Made by a program: the position numbers and the translations under genes | DNA from: an uncultured Bacillota bacterium | GTDB lineage: Bacteria > Bacillota_I > Bacilli_A > RFN20 > CAG-826 | Direction: 5' to 3' | Length of the DNA: 64,000 nt | Assembly: GCA_937876465.1 (NCBI GenBank) | Contig: CALEHV010000002.1 | Location: forward strand, 13,368 to 77,367 | In this document: piece after piece, positions 51,529 through 60,351 of the stretch | How positions within the stretch are numbered: position 1 is the stretch's first letter | How the letters are laid out: each line of letters begins with the position of its first letter | Notes under the pieces: model-generated | What the model saw: the letters and a program-made list of their open reading frames with translations, nothing else | Told to the model about the DNA's origin: nothing | Database searches by the model: none

Positions 51529-52359
51529 CTAGTGAGCTACATATTCCTCACAAAAAGAAATATCGCAGGTACATCTTTCTCTCACGCCAGGATCAAAAAA
51601 GATTTCGCTAGTGCCAGGAGGGATAGTAAGGAAATTCTCTAAAGAGAAGTCTTGTTCTGAGTAAATATCAGTTTCAACCGTTCCCTGGATTTTCTTTATG
51701 TATTGGTTAGTTGGCTCAGCGTTAATTTCGATTGTTGGGCATTCGCGTTCATCAATTAAAAGTCTCATCGCACAAACTTGCCTTTCATTTTGCCTAACGA
51801 TGACTCTTGGTTTATAAACGTTGCCCACAATGGTTATTTTTAAAGGAATATCCCTAGAGCAATTATTAGTTACAGTGACTTTCCCATTGAATGATGTTGC
51901 ATATTCATAAGGGTATACATAAGTATAAGTTTTTCCTTCATCGGTTTGTTCTACTGAGATATGAGCGGACTTATTTACAAGCCAAAGTGATAAATAATCA
52001 ACCTTAACTTCGGTTCTAAGAATGCCTACTTCTTTTTGAGTTTTAGAAGAGGAAACAATATTGACGTAGCAATACTTCTTCCCAGCATCAGTTTCATAGA
52101 AGAGTCGGAGCTCTTTACTTTTAGTAATATAGTCTCTCCAACGAGCAAAACCTAAATATCCATCAAAGAAAATTAGTGTTAGATCTAATTGTTTTTGAGG
52201 CATTTTTCTTTTAGTTTCAACAAATCTTCCATCGAATTCTTGATAGTCGATTTCAAACTCAAAACCTAAACCATCAAGTTCTTCAATGATGCAACCATGT
52301 GCATAATCAAAATAGAAGGTGCTACCAGATTCGTTAACTATATATAGTTTTCTTCTCAT
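51529..52359 (-). CDS. Distal tail protein (Dit)-like
   Basis: A 276-residue protein between tape measure and hub genes, the standard Dit position. It shows beta-strand patterns typical of Dit N- and C-terminal halves (FDGRFVETKRKMPQKQLDLT, DYLSLWLVN). Six Cys residues are spread over the second half, more than usual. Its stop overlaps the fixed spacing to the hub gene. Confidence 0.72.
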   Translation of the reverse strand: MRRKLYIVNESGSTFYFDYAHGCIIEELDGLGFEFEIDYQEFDGRFVETKRKMPQKQLDLTLIFFDGYLGFARWRDYITKSKELRLFYETDAGKKYCYVNIVSSSKTQKEVGILRTEVKVDYLSLWLVNKSAHISVEQTDEGKTYTYVYPYEYATSFNGKVTVTNNCSRDIPLKITIVGNVYKPRVIVRQNERQVCAMRLLIDERECPTIEINAEPTNQYIKKIQGTVETDIYSEQDFSLENFLTIPPGTSEIFFDPGVRERCTCDISFCEEYVAH

Positions 52360-54653
52360 TAGTAAGCACCTCCTAAAGCAGCATTAATTGAATCGATATC
52401 CACATCTCCACTTGTGTTGATTGTGACATTGTTGGTTGTTTTTGAATAATCGGCATTGTTATTTGTGGTTGAATTACTCTTAACAACGTTTTCTTCTGAA
52501 AATTCACCACCACCGAACATTTTCTCGATTAACTTAATAATCCATCCAACCGTATGGTCAAGAATCCATTTAATTGCATTAATGATTCCTGTAAGCAAAT
52601 CAAGGATTGGTTTTAAGATAGCAAACAAGACTTGTAGTACTGGAAGAATTACTGCTTTTATAACGTTTCCAATAATTGTAAGGATTGGAGAAATTGCTTC
52701 AATAATCTCAAAAATCACAGACAAAATATCCATGATTGGCATTAAGAATATTTCAATTAAAGGCAATAAAATCTCGAAGAGTTCTGCGATAACTTCAATG
52801 ATTCCAGAAATAAATTCGATAAGTGGCTCGATTATTGCTAGAATAATTTCTAAAATTGGGGTAAGGATATCTATTAAGATATCTAATAAAGTAGTAACAA
52901 CATTAATCACTGAACCCAATATCTCAACTATTACGTTAATAATTTCAATAACAATTGGTAGGATTCCTTCGATAAGTTCAACCACTACTTCAATGATTTG
53001 AACTACTAACTTAATTACAAGTTCCACAACCTTTGCTATGACTTGAAGAATCTTCGCGATTAATTGAGTAACTGGAATTAAAATCGCTGTTAACATTTCA
53101 AGAATTCTAGTGATTGGTTCTATTAGTTTTTCGAGAAGTTTAACAACCTCATCTAAGGCCAACATCACTACATCTAGAACACCATCTATGATTTCAACTA
53201 AAACATCGATTATTTGGTTAATAACGTTCATTAGAACATCGAGAATTGGTTTTAATTTTTCAATAATTTTTCCAACCAACTCCATTAATTTATCAATGAG
53301 CTGTTGAATGATATCAAAAATTCTTTTTAGCAAGGCTCTAAAATTCTCATTTTGTAAAAGCAAAGCAGCAATAATTGCAATTATAAGAGCCCAAGGCCCT
53401 GCTTTTGCGACTGCACCTAAAATTTTAGTTGCGCCACCTACAGCTCCAATGGCTTCTTTTAATTTCCCTAAACCTATAATTGCTTTAGCAACAATTGTTA
53501 TTATTGGTCCAGCAGAAACTAAAACTGCCCCAACTACAGCAATAATCTTCTTTAATCCACTAGACATATCTTTCCACTTTTGGATTAATTCCTTAAGTTT
53601 TGGAATGACCGTATCTTTTAGATAATTAACTATTTTTGTAATTGTAGGAGCAAGCGCTGTTGCAAGTTCAGTTTTTAATGAAAGAAATGCTTGTTTTAAA
53701 GAATAAATTTCGTTCCCTAATGCACCTGTAATTTCAGCTGATTCTTCAGAAACAATTCCAACTTCTTCAGCTTCTTTCATCCATGCTTCAAGTTCATCCT
53801 CGCTAGCAGCCAAAACTGGAGAAAGGTAAGTTCCCAATTTATCTCCGAAAAACTGATTTGCTAAAGCAGTTCTCGTTGATGCATCACCAACTTGAGAGAT
53901 TGCATTTCTAATTTTTTTGAATGCTGCTTCGGCATCAAGCCCAGCGAGGTCATCCATTGTTAAACCAATTTTGCTTAATTCCTCGGAGACATCTTCTCCA
54001 CTGGCAATTTGACCTAACAATGTATTTATTTTTTGGAAAGCTTTATCCAAGTATTCGGTTTCACTACCTAGTTGTTTAGCAGCGTATTCCCATTTTTGTA
54101 AAACTTCCAAACCTACTCCTAGTTGCTTTGCAGTATCTGACATTTGGTTAACCGTCTCACTAGTTTTAATAGTTAATGCAGTTAATGCTGTTGCAGCTGC
54201 AATTGCAGGAGCAGTTATATATTTAGTTAAAGAAGAACCAATCTTTGATAAGGCATTAACATTCACCTTACTTAAATTGGATATTTTACCTTCGGTGTTT
54301 TTAAGTTCATTATTTAGTTTAGATACTTCAGCTTCAGTATACTGAACTGAGCGTTGCATCTTCTTGAATTCTTGTTCAGAAATTGAGCCAACTTTGACTC
54401 CTTCTTTAGCAAGTTCAAGTTGTCTTTTTTGTTCTTCTAACTTCTTTTTGGTTATTTCAAGAGTGTTATTTAAAGCATCTTGTTTTTGTTTCCAAAGTTC
54501 AATATTAGAAGGATCATATTTAAGCTTTTGATTTATGGCTGATAAATCGCGTTGTTGTTCTTTAAGTTCGGAGTTGAGGGATTTGATAGAAGTTTCTAGT
54601 TCAGTTGTATCAAGTCCGAGCTTAATATTTAGTCCTTTAATAGCTTCTGCCAT
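52359..54653 (-). CDS. Phage tail tape measure protein
   Basis: A 764-residue protein that sets tail length. The N-terminal half is a charged coiled coil (ELKEQQRDLSAINQKLKYDP, LEEQKRQLELAKEGV). A PhageMin-Tail-like region (QLGVGLEVLQKWEYAAKQLG) follows, and a long hydrophobic Ile/Leu/Val repeat covers about 420-700. The stop overlaps the Dit start by 1 base. It is short for the class, so the tail is probably about 115 nm by the usual 0.15 nm per residue rule. Confidence 0.93.
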   Translation of the reverse strand: MAEAIKGLNIKLGLDTTELETSIKSLNSELKEQQRDLSAINQKLKYDPSNIELWKQKQDALNNTLEITKKKLEEQKRQLELAKEGVKVGSISEQEFKKMQRSVQYTEAEVSKLNNELKNTEGKISNLSKVNVNALSKIGSSLTKYITAPAIAAATALTALTIKTSETVNQMSDTAKQLGVGLEVLQKWEYAAKQLGSETEYLDKAFQKINTLLGQIASGEDVSEELSKIGLTMDDLAGLDAEAAFKKIRNAISQVGDASTRTALANQFFGDKLGTYLSPVLAASEDELEAWMKEAEEVGIVSEESAEITGALGNEIYSLKQAFLSLKTELATALAPTITKIVNYLKDTVIPKLKELIQKWKDMSSGLKKIIAVVGAVLVSAGPIITIVAKAIIGLGKLKEAIGAVGGATKILGAVAKAGPWALIIAIIAALLLQNENFRALLKRIFDIIQQLIDKLMELVGKIIEKLKPILDVLMNVINQIIDVLVEIIDGVLDVVMLALDEVVKLLEKLIEPITRILEMLTAILIPVTQLIAKILQVIAKVVELVIKLVVQIIEVVVELIEGILPIVIEIINVIVEILGSVINVVTTLLDILIDILTPILEIILAIIEPLIEFISGIIEVIAELFEILLPLIEIFLMPIMDILSVIFEIIEAISPILTIIGNVIKAVILPVLQVLFAILKPILDLLTGIINAIKWILDHTVGWIIKLIEKMFGGGEFSEENVVKSNSTTNNNADYSKTTNNVTINTSGDVDIDSINAALGGAY

Positions 54654-54664
54654 ACCCTCACCTC

Positions 54665-55209
54665 CTAGCCTATAAATGCATCAATATCTGCTTGCGTAGC
54701 AGTACGGCTTCCACCTTCTTCGGAATAGATTCTTCTTTGCAAGGAGACTATGTCTAAGTAAGTGGAAACATCAAAAAATACCGCATCACGAATCGGTATT
54801 CCTAATTGAGCCAAATTGAAAATTATATTTGCCGTGATGTTCTCATTTGGCTTTATTGTTTTGGGCCAACATCGGTCCCGTTGCTATTCTTTTTAATGTC
54901 ACCTAAAAGCTCACCGATTACATTACCAACATTAGTTAATTCATCGATGTTTGTAAGAACACTAAAATCGAATGATTGTAAGAAATGATCATAGGAATCA
55001 TCATAGAAAGGTTTGTGTAAGATATAGACTAATCTAAATAATACATCGATGAATTTACCGACATCATCTTTATTTTGGTCTAATTCTTTTTCTAATTTTT
55101 GAACATCATCAAAGAGTTCAGTTCCGAAAACATTTCTATAAGAAATAATAGTAAAAAGGGAAGAAGCAAGTCGCATCTCCTTCCCATTAAATTTAACTGT
55201 ACGTTCCAT
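54665..55209 (-). other. Tail assembly chaperone, -1 frameshift product (gpG-T type)
   Basis: The 118-residue chaperone ends at 54853. Just before the stop the minus strand reads GGC CCA AAA CAA TAA, and C-CCA-AAA is a perfect slippery heptamer (54859-54865). A -1 shift there opens a second frame (TIKPNENITANIIFN... ending ADIDAFIG) that runs 63 codons to a TAG at 54665, 12 bases before the tape measure start. The fusion would be 181 residues. This matches the long tail-chaperone forms made by frameshifting in many siphoviruses. Confidence 0.85.
54853..55209 (-). CDS. Tail assembly chaperone, short form (gpG type)
   Basis: A 118-residue protein with a helical pattern (ELFDDVQKLEKELDQNKDDV) directly upstream of the tape measure gene. 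It acts as a chaperone for the tape measure during tail assembly. It ends in the slippery site described for the 181-residue fusion. Confidence 0.85.
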   Translation of the reverse strand: MERTVKFNGKEMRLASSLFTIISYRNVFGTELFDDVQKLEKELDQNKDDVGKFIDVLFRLVYILHKPFYDDSYDHFLQSFDFSVLTNIDELTNVGNVIGELLGDIKKNSNGTDVGPKQ

Positions 55210-55220
55210 TGCTAAATCTC

Positions 55221-55814
55221 CTAGTCATTTGAACCAGAATTTGGAGTTGGAATAACTGGAACTGTTGGTGCAGTTGTTAAGAAGTTAGTGTAGTTACTAT
55301 CTCCTTTAGCTGAAACACAGTTTGTTACCAAATCATCACCAACTTCGATTGGTCTTGCAGTGATTGTTAATGAAACGCTATTAGCTTCAATTGAGTCAGC
55401 TTTTGATTTTGTGGCTTCAGCAATTGGCGTGACATTACATAAGTAATACCATACACGTCTTGCTTTATAATCGCCTTGGAATTCAAAGCCAAGAGCAAAG
55501 GTTACAACTGGTGCATTAGCAATTTCTACTAAGTTGCCGTTAGCAAGTGTTTTATAACCTAAAATATCTTTTTTGAAACTATCAGGAATTTCAGTAAATT
55601 TAAGTGTTAATGTTCTACCAGCGTTTTGAATTAGGGATGCATACAAAGTATCATCTGCATAAACATTAGTAGATCCACCTACTACTTCACTTGAAAACTC
55701 TTGAGCTCCAGGAAGAGCAACTGGAGTAGCAAAGCTCCATGCTCCACTGGTATTAATTGATGCGATTGAATAATGGACATTTCTTAATCCAAATGTAATT
55801 TTATTTTGTGGCAT
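55221..55814 (-). CDS. Major tail protein
   Basis: A 197-residue protein that forms the tail tube. The pattern MPQNKITFGLRNVHYSIASI, then LPGAQEFSSEVVGG and NVYADDTLYAS, matches phi13-type major tail proteins, and it has the expected position before the chaperone gene. Confidence 0.85.
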   Translation of the reverse strand: MPQNKITFGLRNVHYSIASINTSGAWSFATPVALPGAQEFSSEVVGGSTNVYADDTLYASLIQNAGRTLTLKFTEIPDSFKKDILGYKTLANGNLVEIANAPVVTFALGFEFQGDYKARRVWYYLCNVTPIAEATKSKADSIEANSVSLTITARPIEVGDDLVTNCVSAKGDSNYTNFLTTAPTVPVIPTPNSGSND

Positions 55815-56151
55815 ATTTTAAATCCTCCAGCCTAATTTCATAAACTCTATTAATAGAGCCATCCGAGTTTTTGAACTCAGAAAGTAAAGAAAAGATGTAG
55901 TCTTTATCGAGCAATGCTTTTTCAAGTTTCTCTTCTAAAACTTCATCCTTCTTTTTTGTTATTAATGTAATTTGAACCGTCCTCAAATAGTAGACAGGTT
56001 TATCATCAGCAAACTCTGGTGGTCGCTTTGATAATTCTTGATAAACAATAAAAGGTGGCTCACTATTTTGCTCATTGTCATAATCCAAATGGGCATAAAC
56101 AACAGTTGGTAATACGGTAAGTAAAACCTGTCTTAGTTTCTTTAGCATCAT
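55801..56151 (-). CDS. Tail terminator/completion-like protein
   Basis: A 116-residue protein in the tail-terminator position, with PFIVYQELSKRPPEFADDK and VQITLITKKKDEVLEEKLEK. It overlaps both neighbours. The assignment rests mainly on gene order. Confidence 0.65.
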   Translation of the reverse strand: MMLKKLRQVLLTVLPTVVYAHLDYDNEQNSEPPFIVYQELSKRPPEFADDKPVYYLRTVQITLITKKKDEVLEEKLEKALLDKDYIFSLLSEFKNSDGSINRVYEIRLEDLKYATK

Positions 56152-56537
56152 CCACCTCCATTAATTATCCTTTTCATATCTTCAAGCATTTTAGGAGTAA
56201 ACTCCTCATAAGCAGGTCTTAAAAAGGGTCTTGCAGATACAAGTTTTCCACTTCTATGCTTGAATCCAAGTTCAACTAAATGAACAATTGAACCCTTAGT
56301 TTTGGAATAAATAACAATAGTCGCATTTACACCTTCGCCATAAGTTTCTTTTATAAAAGAATCGCCCAGGTGCTCTTTAGAATAAGGAGATCTAGGTGCT
56401 TTTTCTTTTATGTAATCTAGTATTTGGTCGGCAGTTTGATTCAACTTTTCAACTATCGCGTTTGCTACATCAGTTGAATAAGAATTAACCGCCTTTACAA
56501 TTTCACTAGATAAAGCATCAATAGTTATAGATTCCAT
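56148..56537 (-). CDS. HK97 gp10-like tail-component protein
   Basis: A 129-residue protein with the gp10-like pattern KAPRSPYSKEHLGDSF, VHLVELGFKHR and ARPFLRPAYEEF, which is typical of the head-tail joining/tail component family. It overlaps its neighbours by 4 and 13 bases. Confidence 0.82.
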   Translation of the reverse strand: MESITIDALSSEIVKAVNSYSTDVANAIVEKLNQTADQILDYIKEKAPRSPYSKEHLGDSFIKETYGEGVNATIVIYSKTKGSIVHLVELGFKHRSGKLVSARPFLRPAYEEFTPKMLEDMKRIINGGG

Positions 56538-56875
56538 CCCTCAATGTCCTCCTTATGAATCTGAGTTTCTGAAACATAAAGTTCCATCCATGTTCCATTT
56601 AAATATGTTCTTTCTACTTTGTAGATTACATCTTCACTTGGCACATACATATACTTACTTTTGTCATAGAGGAAACATTGAATTGAGACTTTAAAATCTA
56701 GTGCTACTTTGCTTTCTTTCGATGAATAGAATTCCTTAGAAGTGATGGAACTAGTCATTCCCACCACTCCTTTGGAGCCAACCAACCGTAAGACTTGGTT
56801 GCCCAAATCATCAGCAGTTGTTTTAACGCGTAATAGGAATAAAGAGATGTTGCCGGAATTAGGGAAAGCTATCAT
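56525..56875 (-). CDS. Head closure (head-tail joining) protein
   Basis: A 116-residue protein with beta-rich sequence (KEFYSSKESKVALDFKVSIQ, VIYKVERTYLNGTWMELYVS) in the slot for the head-closure/stopper protein. The assignment rests on position and general pattern. Confidence 0.65.
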   Translation of the reverse strand: MIAFPNSGNISLFLLRVKTTADDLGNQVLRLVGSKGVVGMTSSITSKEFYSSKESKVALDFKVSIQCFLYDKSKYMYVPSEDVIYKVERTYLNGTWMELYVSETQIHKEDIEGWNL

Positions 56876-57183
56876 GAAGGCGAACCTCCATTATCTTTAA
56901 CAGTATGCAAGCATAACTGCTTAAGAAGTAAATCAAAACTCTTAGGGAGTTCTTTAACTTGCCCATTGTTATTAAATCCAAAATTAGTCTTCACGTATAT
57001 AGTAATCAAAGCTTGTACCAATGAATCATCATCGCCTTCAGCGGTTTCACGAGGAACTCCAGCACTGACCAAGAGCTGGCGGCACGAGGCAATATGAAGG
57101 TTGATTTCATCATCGGCATAGTGTTCTGATTCAGGGATAAGCAGAGCTTTTTTCATCATCTCCAACATGTTTTCGGACTGCAT
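56872..57183 (-). CDS. Head-tail connector (gp6-like) protein
   Basis: A 103-residue, mostly helical protein with ALITIYVKTNFGFNNNG and LKQLCLHTV, typical of gp6-type connectors. AGGAGGTG lies 6 bases before the ATG at 57183, which decides this start over the upstream ATG at 57213. Confidence 0.75.
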   Translation of the reverse strand: MQSENMLEMMKKALLIPESEHYADDEINLHIASCRQLLVSAGVPRETAEGDDDSLVQALITIYVKTNFGFNNNGQVKELPKSFDLLLKQLCLHTVKDNGGSPS

Positions 57184-57244
57184 TTTAGACACCTCCTCAT
57201 CTATTAATTCCATCTAGATTTCTTCCTACTAGATAACCGAAGGA

Positions 57245-57270
57245 ACCCACCAACTAAAAAGCTAGTGGGT
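57245..57270 (-). other. Stem-loop after the capsid gene
   Basis: CCCACC-AACT and AGCTAGTGGG form an imperfect hairpin between the capsid and connector genes with no T-run. It may stabilise the capsid message or reduce transcription of the connector genes. Confidence 0.45.
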
Positions 57271-57293
57271 ATTCCCTCGCGTTTTGACCTTGA

Positions 57294-58478
57294 TTAGTCT
57301 TCGTCTTCTTCAGGGGTTTCATTGTTGCCACCATTACCATTCTCAGGTTCTGGTTCAGCAGCTTTTTTAACTCTTAAGAAGCCTTTGTATCCGACTACGT
57401 TACCACCAGTAAATACGGATGCTTTGTAGCAGATAATACCATCTTTAAATTTGTAATCAGTTGATTTTGAAATTTCAACACTACTGAAGATAGGTACTTC
57501 GTAGTTGGCTAATGGACCATAAGCGATACCATATTCACCAGCTTCAGTTCCGCTCGCTGAGATGGCTTTGCAGTGAGAGGAAATAATGAATGGAATACCA
57601 TCGATTGTATGAGCTTTATAGTCAATTGTATGAACCTTACGGCCTTCGTTAGTTCTTAAACCAGCAAATGCACGTAAGTCATTTTTATTGAGAACAAGGA
57701 CACAACCACCTTCGACTTCTTCATCTCCGCCATAGGCGTAAACAATGGAATCGAGTGTGTTTTCATCGATTTCAGAAATCTCTAAATCAGTAGCTTCTTC
57801 TAAGGCTTCACAATTTGCACTAAAGATACCTTTGAAAGTATTTGTGGTTCCTGCACCTCTTAAGATTTGCTCAGAGATTTTCTTTCTTAAAGCGATATTG
57901 ATTCCTTTGAGAACTTCTTCGGAATAATTGGCTGCTGGGAGTTTTTCTAACTCTTCAGTGATTTCTGCATAAGCAGTAACCTTAACTTTGGAGATAGTTA
58001 AATAACCGAATGTTGGCTCAGCTGTTGTATAAGCATTACCTTCAGTTGTTAAACCACCAGTGCCGTGTGATTTTACGAATGATTTCTTATAGGTTTCGCC
58101 ACCCTTTAAATTAACAGTGTGAACTTGATCCACGATTGTAGATACTTCACGGAATGGGTAAGGTGAGATTTTGTCATCTACATGTTGAGGAAGTAAAACT
58201 CCATCAGCAGTGACAGTGACTGTTCTACCTTCTTTTAATGCCTTACCTCTTTCTTCTAAATCAGCAAGTGCTTCATTAGATTTGGTTTCAATGACTTGTT
58301 CAGGTTCGAATTTGCCTCTCATAGCGAGTTTCTTTTCGATTGATTTGCGTTCAGCAACTAAGTCATCGGTTTCCTTATCGAATGCTTCTAACTTTGAAAC
58401 ATCGGATTCGGAGTCAACTAAGCCCCTAATTTCTTCAAGGCGGGCTTTAATTTCCTTTAAACGTAATTCTAAATTCAT
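57294..58478 (-). CDS. Major capsid protein, HK97 family
   Basis: A 394-residue capsid protein. Residues 1-80 are a coiled coil scaffold (delta) domain (LRLKEIKARLEEIRGLVDSE, KLEAFDKETDDLVAERKSIE) that the prohead protease should remove. The HK97 fold follows (YAEITEELEKLPAANYSEEV, RGAGTTNTFKGIFS, DGIPFIISSHC). The Glu/Asn-rich tail (PEPENGNGGNNETPEEDED) is unusual and may decorate the capsid. It lies right after the protease gene. Confidence 0.93.
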   Translation of the reverse strand: MNLELRLKEIKARLEEIRGLVDSESDVSKLEAFDKETDDLVAERKSIEKKLAMRGKFEPEQVIETKSNEALADLEERGKALKEGRTVTVTADGVLLPQHVDDKISPYPFREVSTIVDQVHTVNLKGGETYKKSFVKSHGTGGLTTEGNAYTTAEPTFGYLTISKVKVTAYAEITEELEKLPAANYSEEVLKGINIALRKKISEQILRGAGTTNTFKGIFSANCEALEEATDLEISEIDENTLDSIVYAYGGDEEVEGGCVLVLNKNDLRAFAGLRTNEGRKVHTIDYKAHTIDGIPFIISSHCKAISASGTEAGEYGIAYGPLANYEVPIFSSVEISKSTDYKFKDGIICYKASVFTGGNVVGYKGFLRVKKAAEPEPENGNGGNNETPEEDED

Positions 58479-58493
58479 AAGAATTTGTTCCTC

Positions 58494-59102
58494 CTAAATT
58501 TTAGTTTTTATGTTGATTCGCTTAAGAATCACAGTTCTTCTCTCTAAGTTCTCTGCATCATCCAATGCCTTTAGTTCTGCATCCGCAATTTCTAAAGAAC
58601 GAGCACTCGCTTGGATAGAAGTTTGGTCATAGGCCGGCAAGTCCACGACAGATACGTCAAAGAGTCTATCAATTGCCGTGATAGTTCTTTTTGGCACCTT
58701 TCCGCTTTTATCCCAACTTTGAGCTTTCACTGTGAAAGCAAACGACATCTTGTCTAATAAACCAGCTTCAATAGATTTGTAGATATCTCTATTGCTGGTC
58801 GTGTCAATGAGTTCAGCATGGATTTTTAATCCTTTTTCATCGACTTCTAATTTAAGAGAACCGTTCCTGGTTCTGGCTAAAATAAGAACGTTGTCTGTAT
58901 GGTTATATTTGAATGGTACATCTTTGATGTTTGCTTCTTTTAAAGCGTTCTTATCAATAGATTCTAAAAAGCCATGCTCTTCAGTACCGATAAGAGTTTC
59001 TTCATCGAATACTATCGCATAGCCTTCCACTACCATTTTTTGTTCGTTTTCATCATCTTTTCTAAGTTCGAGAGATGAGAATCTTGTTTCTTTATTTGCC
59101 AT
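58494..59102 (-). CDS. Prohead protease, HK97 family
   Basis: A 202-residue S78-type serine protease that cleaves the capsid scaffold. VVEGYAIVFDE is the family start, His68 lies in FKYNHTDN, and Ser120 in DKMSFAFTV. The start at 59102 has AAAGGAGGAAAT upstream; longer open frames overlap the portal gene. Confidence 0.9.
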   Translation of the reverse strand: MANKETRFSSLELRKDDENEQKMVVEGYAIVFDEETLIGTEEHGFLESIDKNALKEANIKDVPFKYNHTDNVLILARTRNGSLKLEVDEKGLKIHAELIDTTSNRDIYKSIEAGLLDKMSFAFTVKAQSWDKSGKVPKRTITAIDRLFDVSVVDLPAYDQTSIQASARSLEIADAELKALDDAENLERRTVILKRINIKTKI

Positions 59103-60342
59103 CGTTAATTTCCTCCTTTGATTTAGAATTTTTAGAAAATTTATCGAGTTGATATTCACTAGCTTTATCAGCATCAACATAGTTGAGCGATTGTAGTCTC
59201 TTGCTGCCACCCTCGATTGGTTCAAAGCCTAAAAGTGCTCTTGATTCATTGAGTGAAAGAATGCCTAAACCCATAAGCTTTTCTATCGCCCCAACCTTGG
59301 TGTTCCAGCTAGCGTACTGAAGGCGTTCTGAATAAAAGATGATTTGTTCACCTTTTTCTAACTGCCCACGTGTCAATAATGCTTTCGAGAAAGCTTCAGA
59401 AAGAGATATCGCTATCCCTTCAATGACGCTTTCATAGAATGCGTTATATTCGTTTTCATCGTATTTGTTGTCATAGATCGATTCACTAACACCAAAGTAT
59501 GAGATGATCTTCTTTTGCAAAAACGAGAGTGTCGTTGAATCCACTAACTTTGGGTCGGTGGACAAAGGAACGTAATCACTTTTTAGATCAACCGGAACAA
59601 TGGAAGAACCACCACCATTCATTGATTCCTTTAATGCTTCATCGAACTCCTTCTTTTGAGCAGCTTTGTCTTTATCGGAAAGGATGCCATTGATTTTAAG
59701 AAGTCCCTTAATTTGGAATGATGTTCTGACAGCGTTATCTAAACCCTGTAAGACTGAATCGTTAATCTTTATTGTTTTAAGCAAAGCATCATGATCTGCT
59801 ATTGCACCGTTCCCACCAAACACATCATTGATTCCGAAGAACCTTCTAAGATGGATAATCGAATCATATGGAAGTGTGTATGGTTTTTTGTCCGTAAAAT
59901 AAAAGCGGAAATATAAACTTCCACTTTCATCTTTTAAAGCTTCGACGTTGCTAGGCTTTATCGGCCACAACGCCACAAGTTCATATGTTAACGGATCGTA
60001 TTCAGGATAAATGAATGCGTTGTTATTTAAATAAAGCAAGGTGATGACCCTGTAAATGAAATCAAACGGAGTCATCAAGTAATTTGGTTGATACTTTAGT
60101 AAATACGCAATTGAACCACTTTTCTCTTGAACAGTCTCGTTGTTTTCAGTTTTAACGTATCTTGGTTTAAGCTTTGCTGAATGAGTAGCAATTCTATCAA
60201 TACACACCTTAACAACATCTGAAGCATTGATGTTATCTCCGAAGTCAGAAAATATGTTTAAGGTCGATTTGAATAACCTAGTGTCATAATCAATAGGAGC
60301 CACTACTTTTTTCTTTCTTTGAAATATGTCAAATAAGCCCAT
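59092..60342 (-). CDS. Phage portal protein
   Basis: A 416-residue portal that forms the DNA entry vertex. Typical motifs are NINASDVVKVCIDRIATHSA, DFIYRVITLLYLNNNAFIYP and FGVSESIYDNKYDENEYNAF. It overlaps the protease gene by 11 bases, as in HK97-like packaging modules. Confidence 0.92.
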   Translation of the reverse strand: MGLFDIFQRKKKVVAPIDYDTRLFKSTLNIFSDFGDNINASDVVKVCIDRIATHSAKLKPRYVKTENNETVQEKSGSIAYLLKYQPNYLMTPFDFIYRVITLLYLNNNAFIYPEYDPLTYELVALWPIKPSNVEALKDESGSLYFRFYFTDKKPYTLPYDSIIHLRRFFGINDVFGGNGAIADHDALLKTIKINDSVLQGLDNAVRTSFQIKGLLKINGILSDKDKAAQKKEFDEALKESMNGGGSSIVPVDLKSDYVPLSTDPKLVDSTTLSFLQKKIISYFGVSESIYDNKYDENEYNAFYESVIEGIAISLSEAFSKALLTRGQLEKGEQIIFYSERLQYASWNTKVGAIEKLMGLGILSLNESRALLGFEPIEGGSKRLQSLNYVDADKASEYQLDKFSKNSKSKEEINDGK

Positions 60343-60351
60343 AAGCGCCTC

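Noticed and set aside
52456..53625. Long plus-strand open frames opposite the tape measure gene
   Set aside because: They are antisense to a clear tape measure gene and arise from its repetitive Ile/Leu-rich codons.
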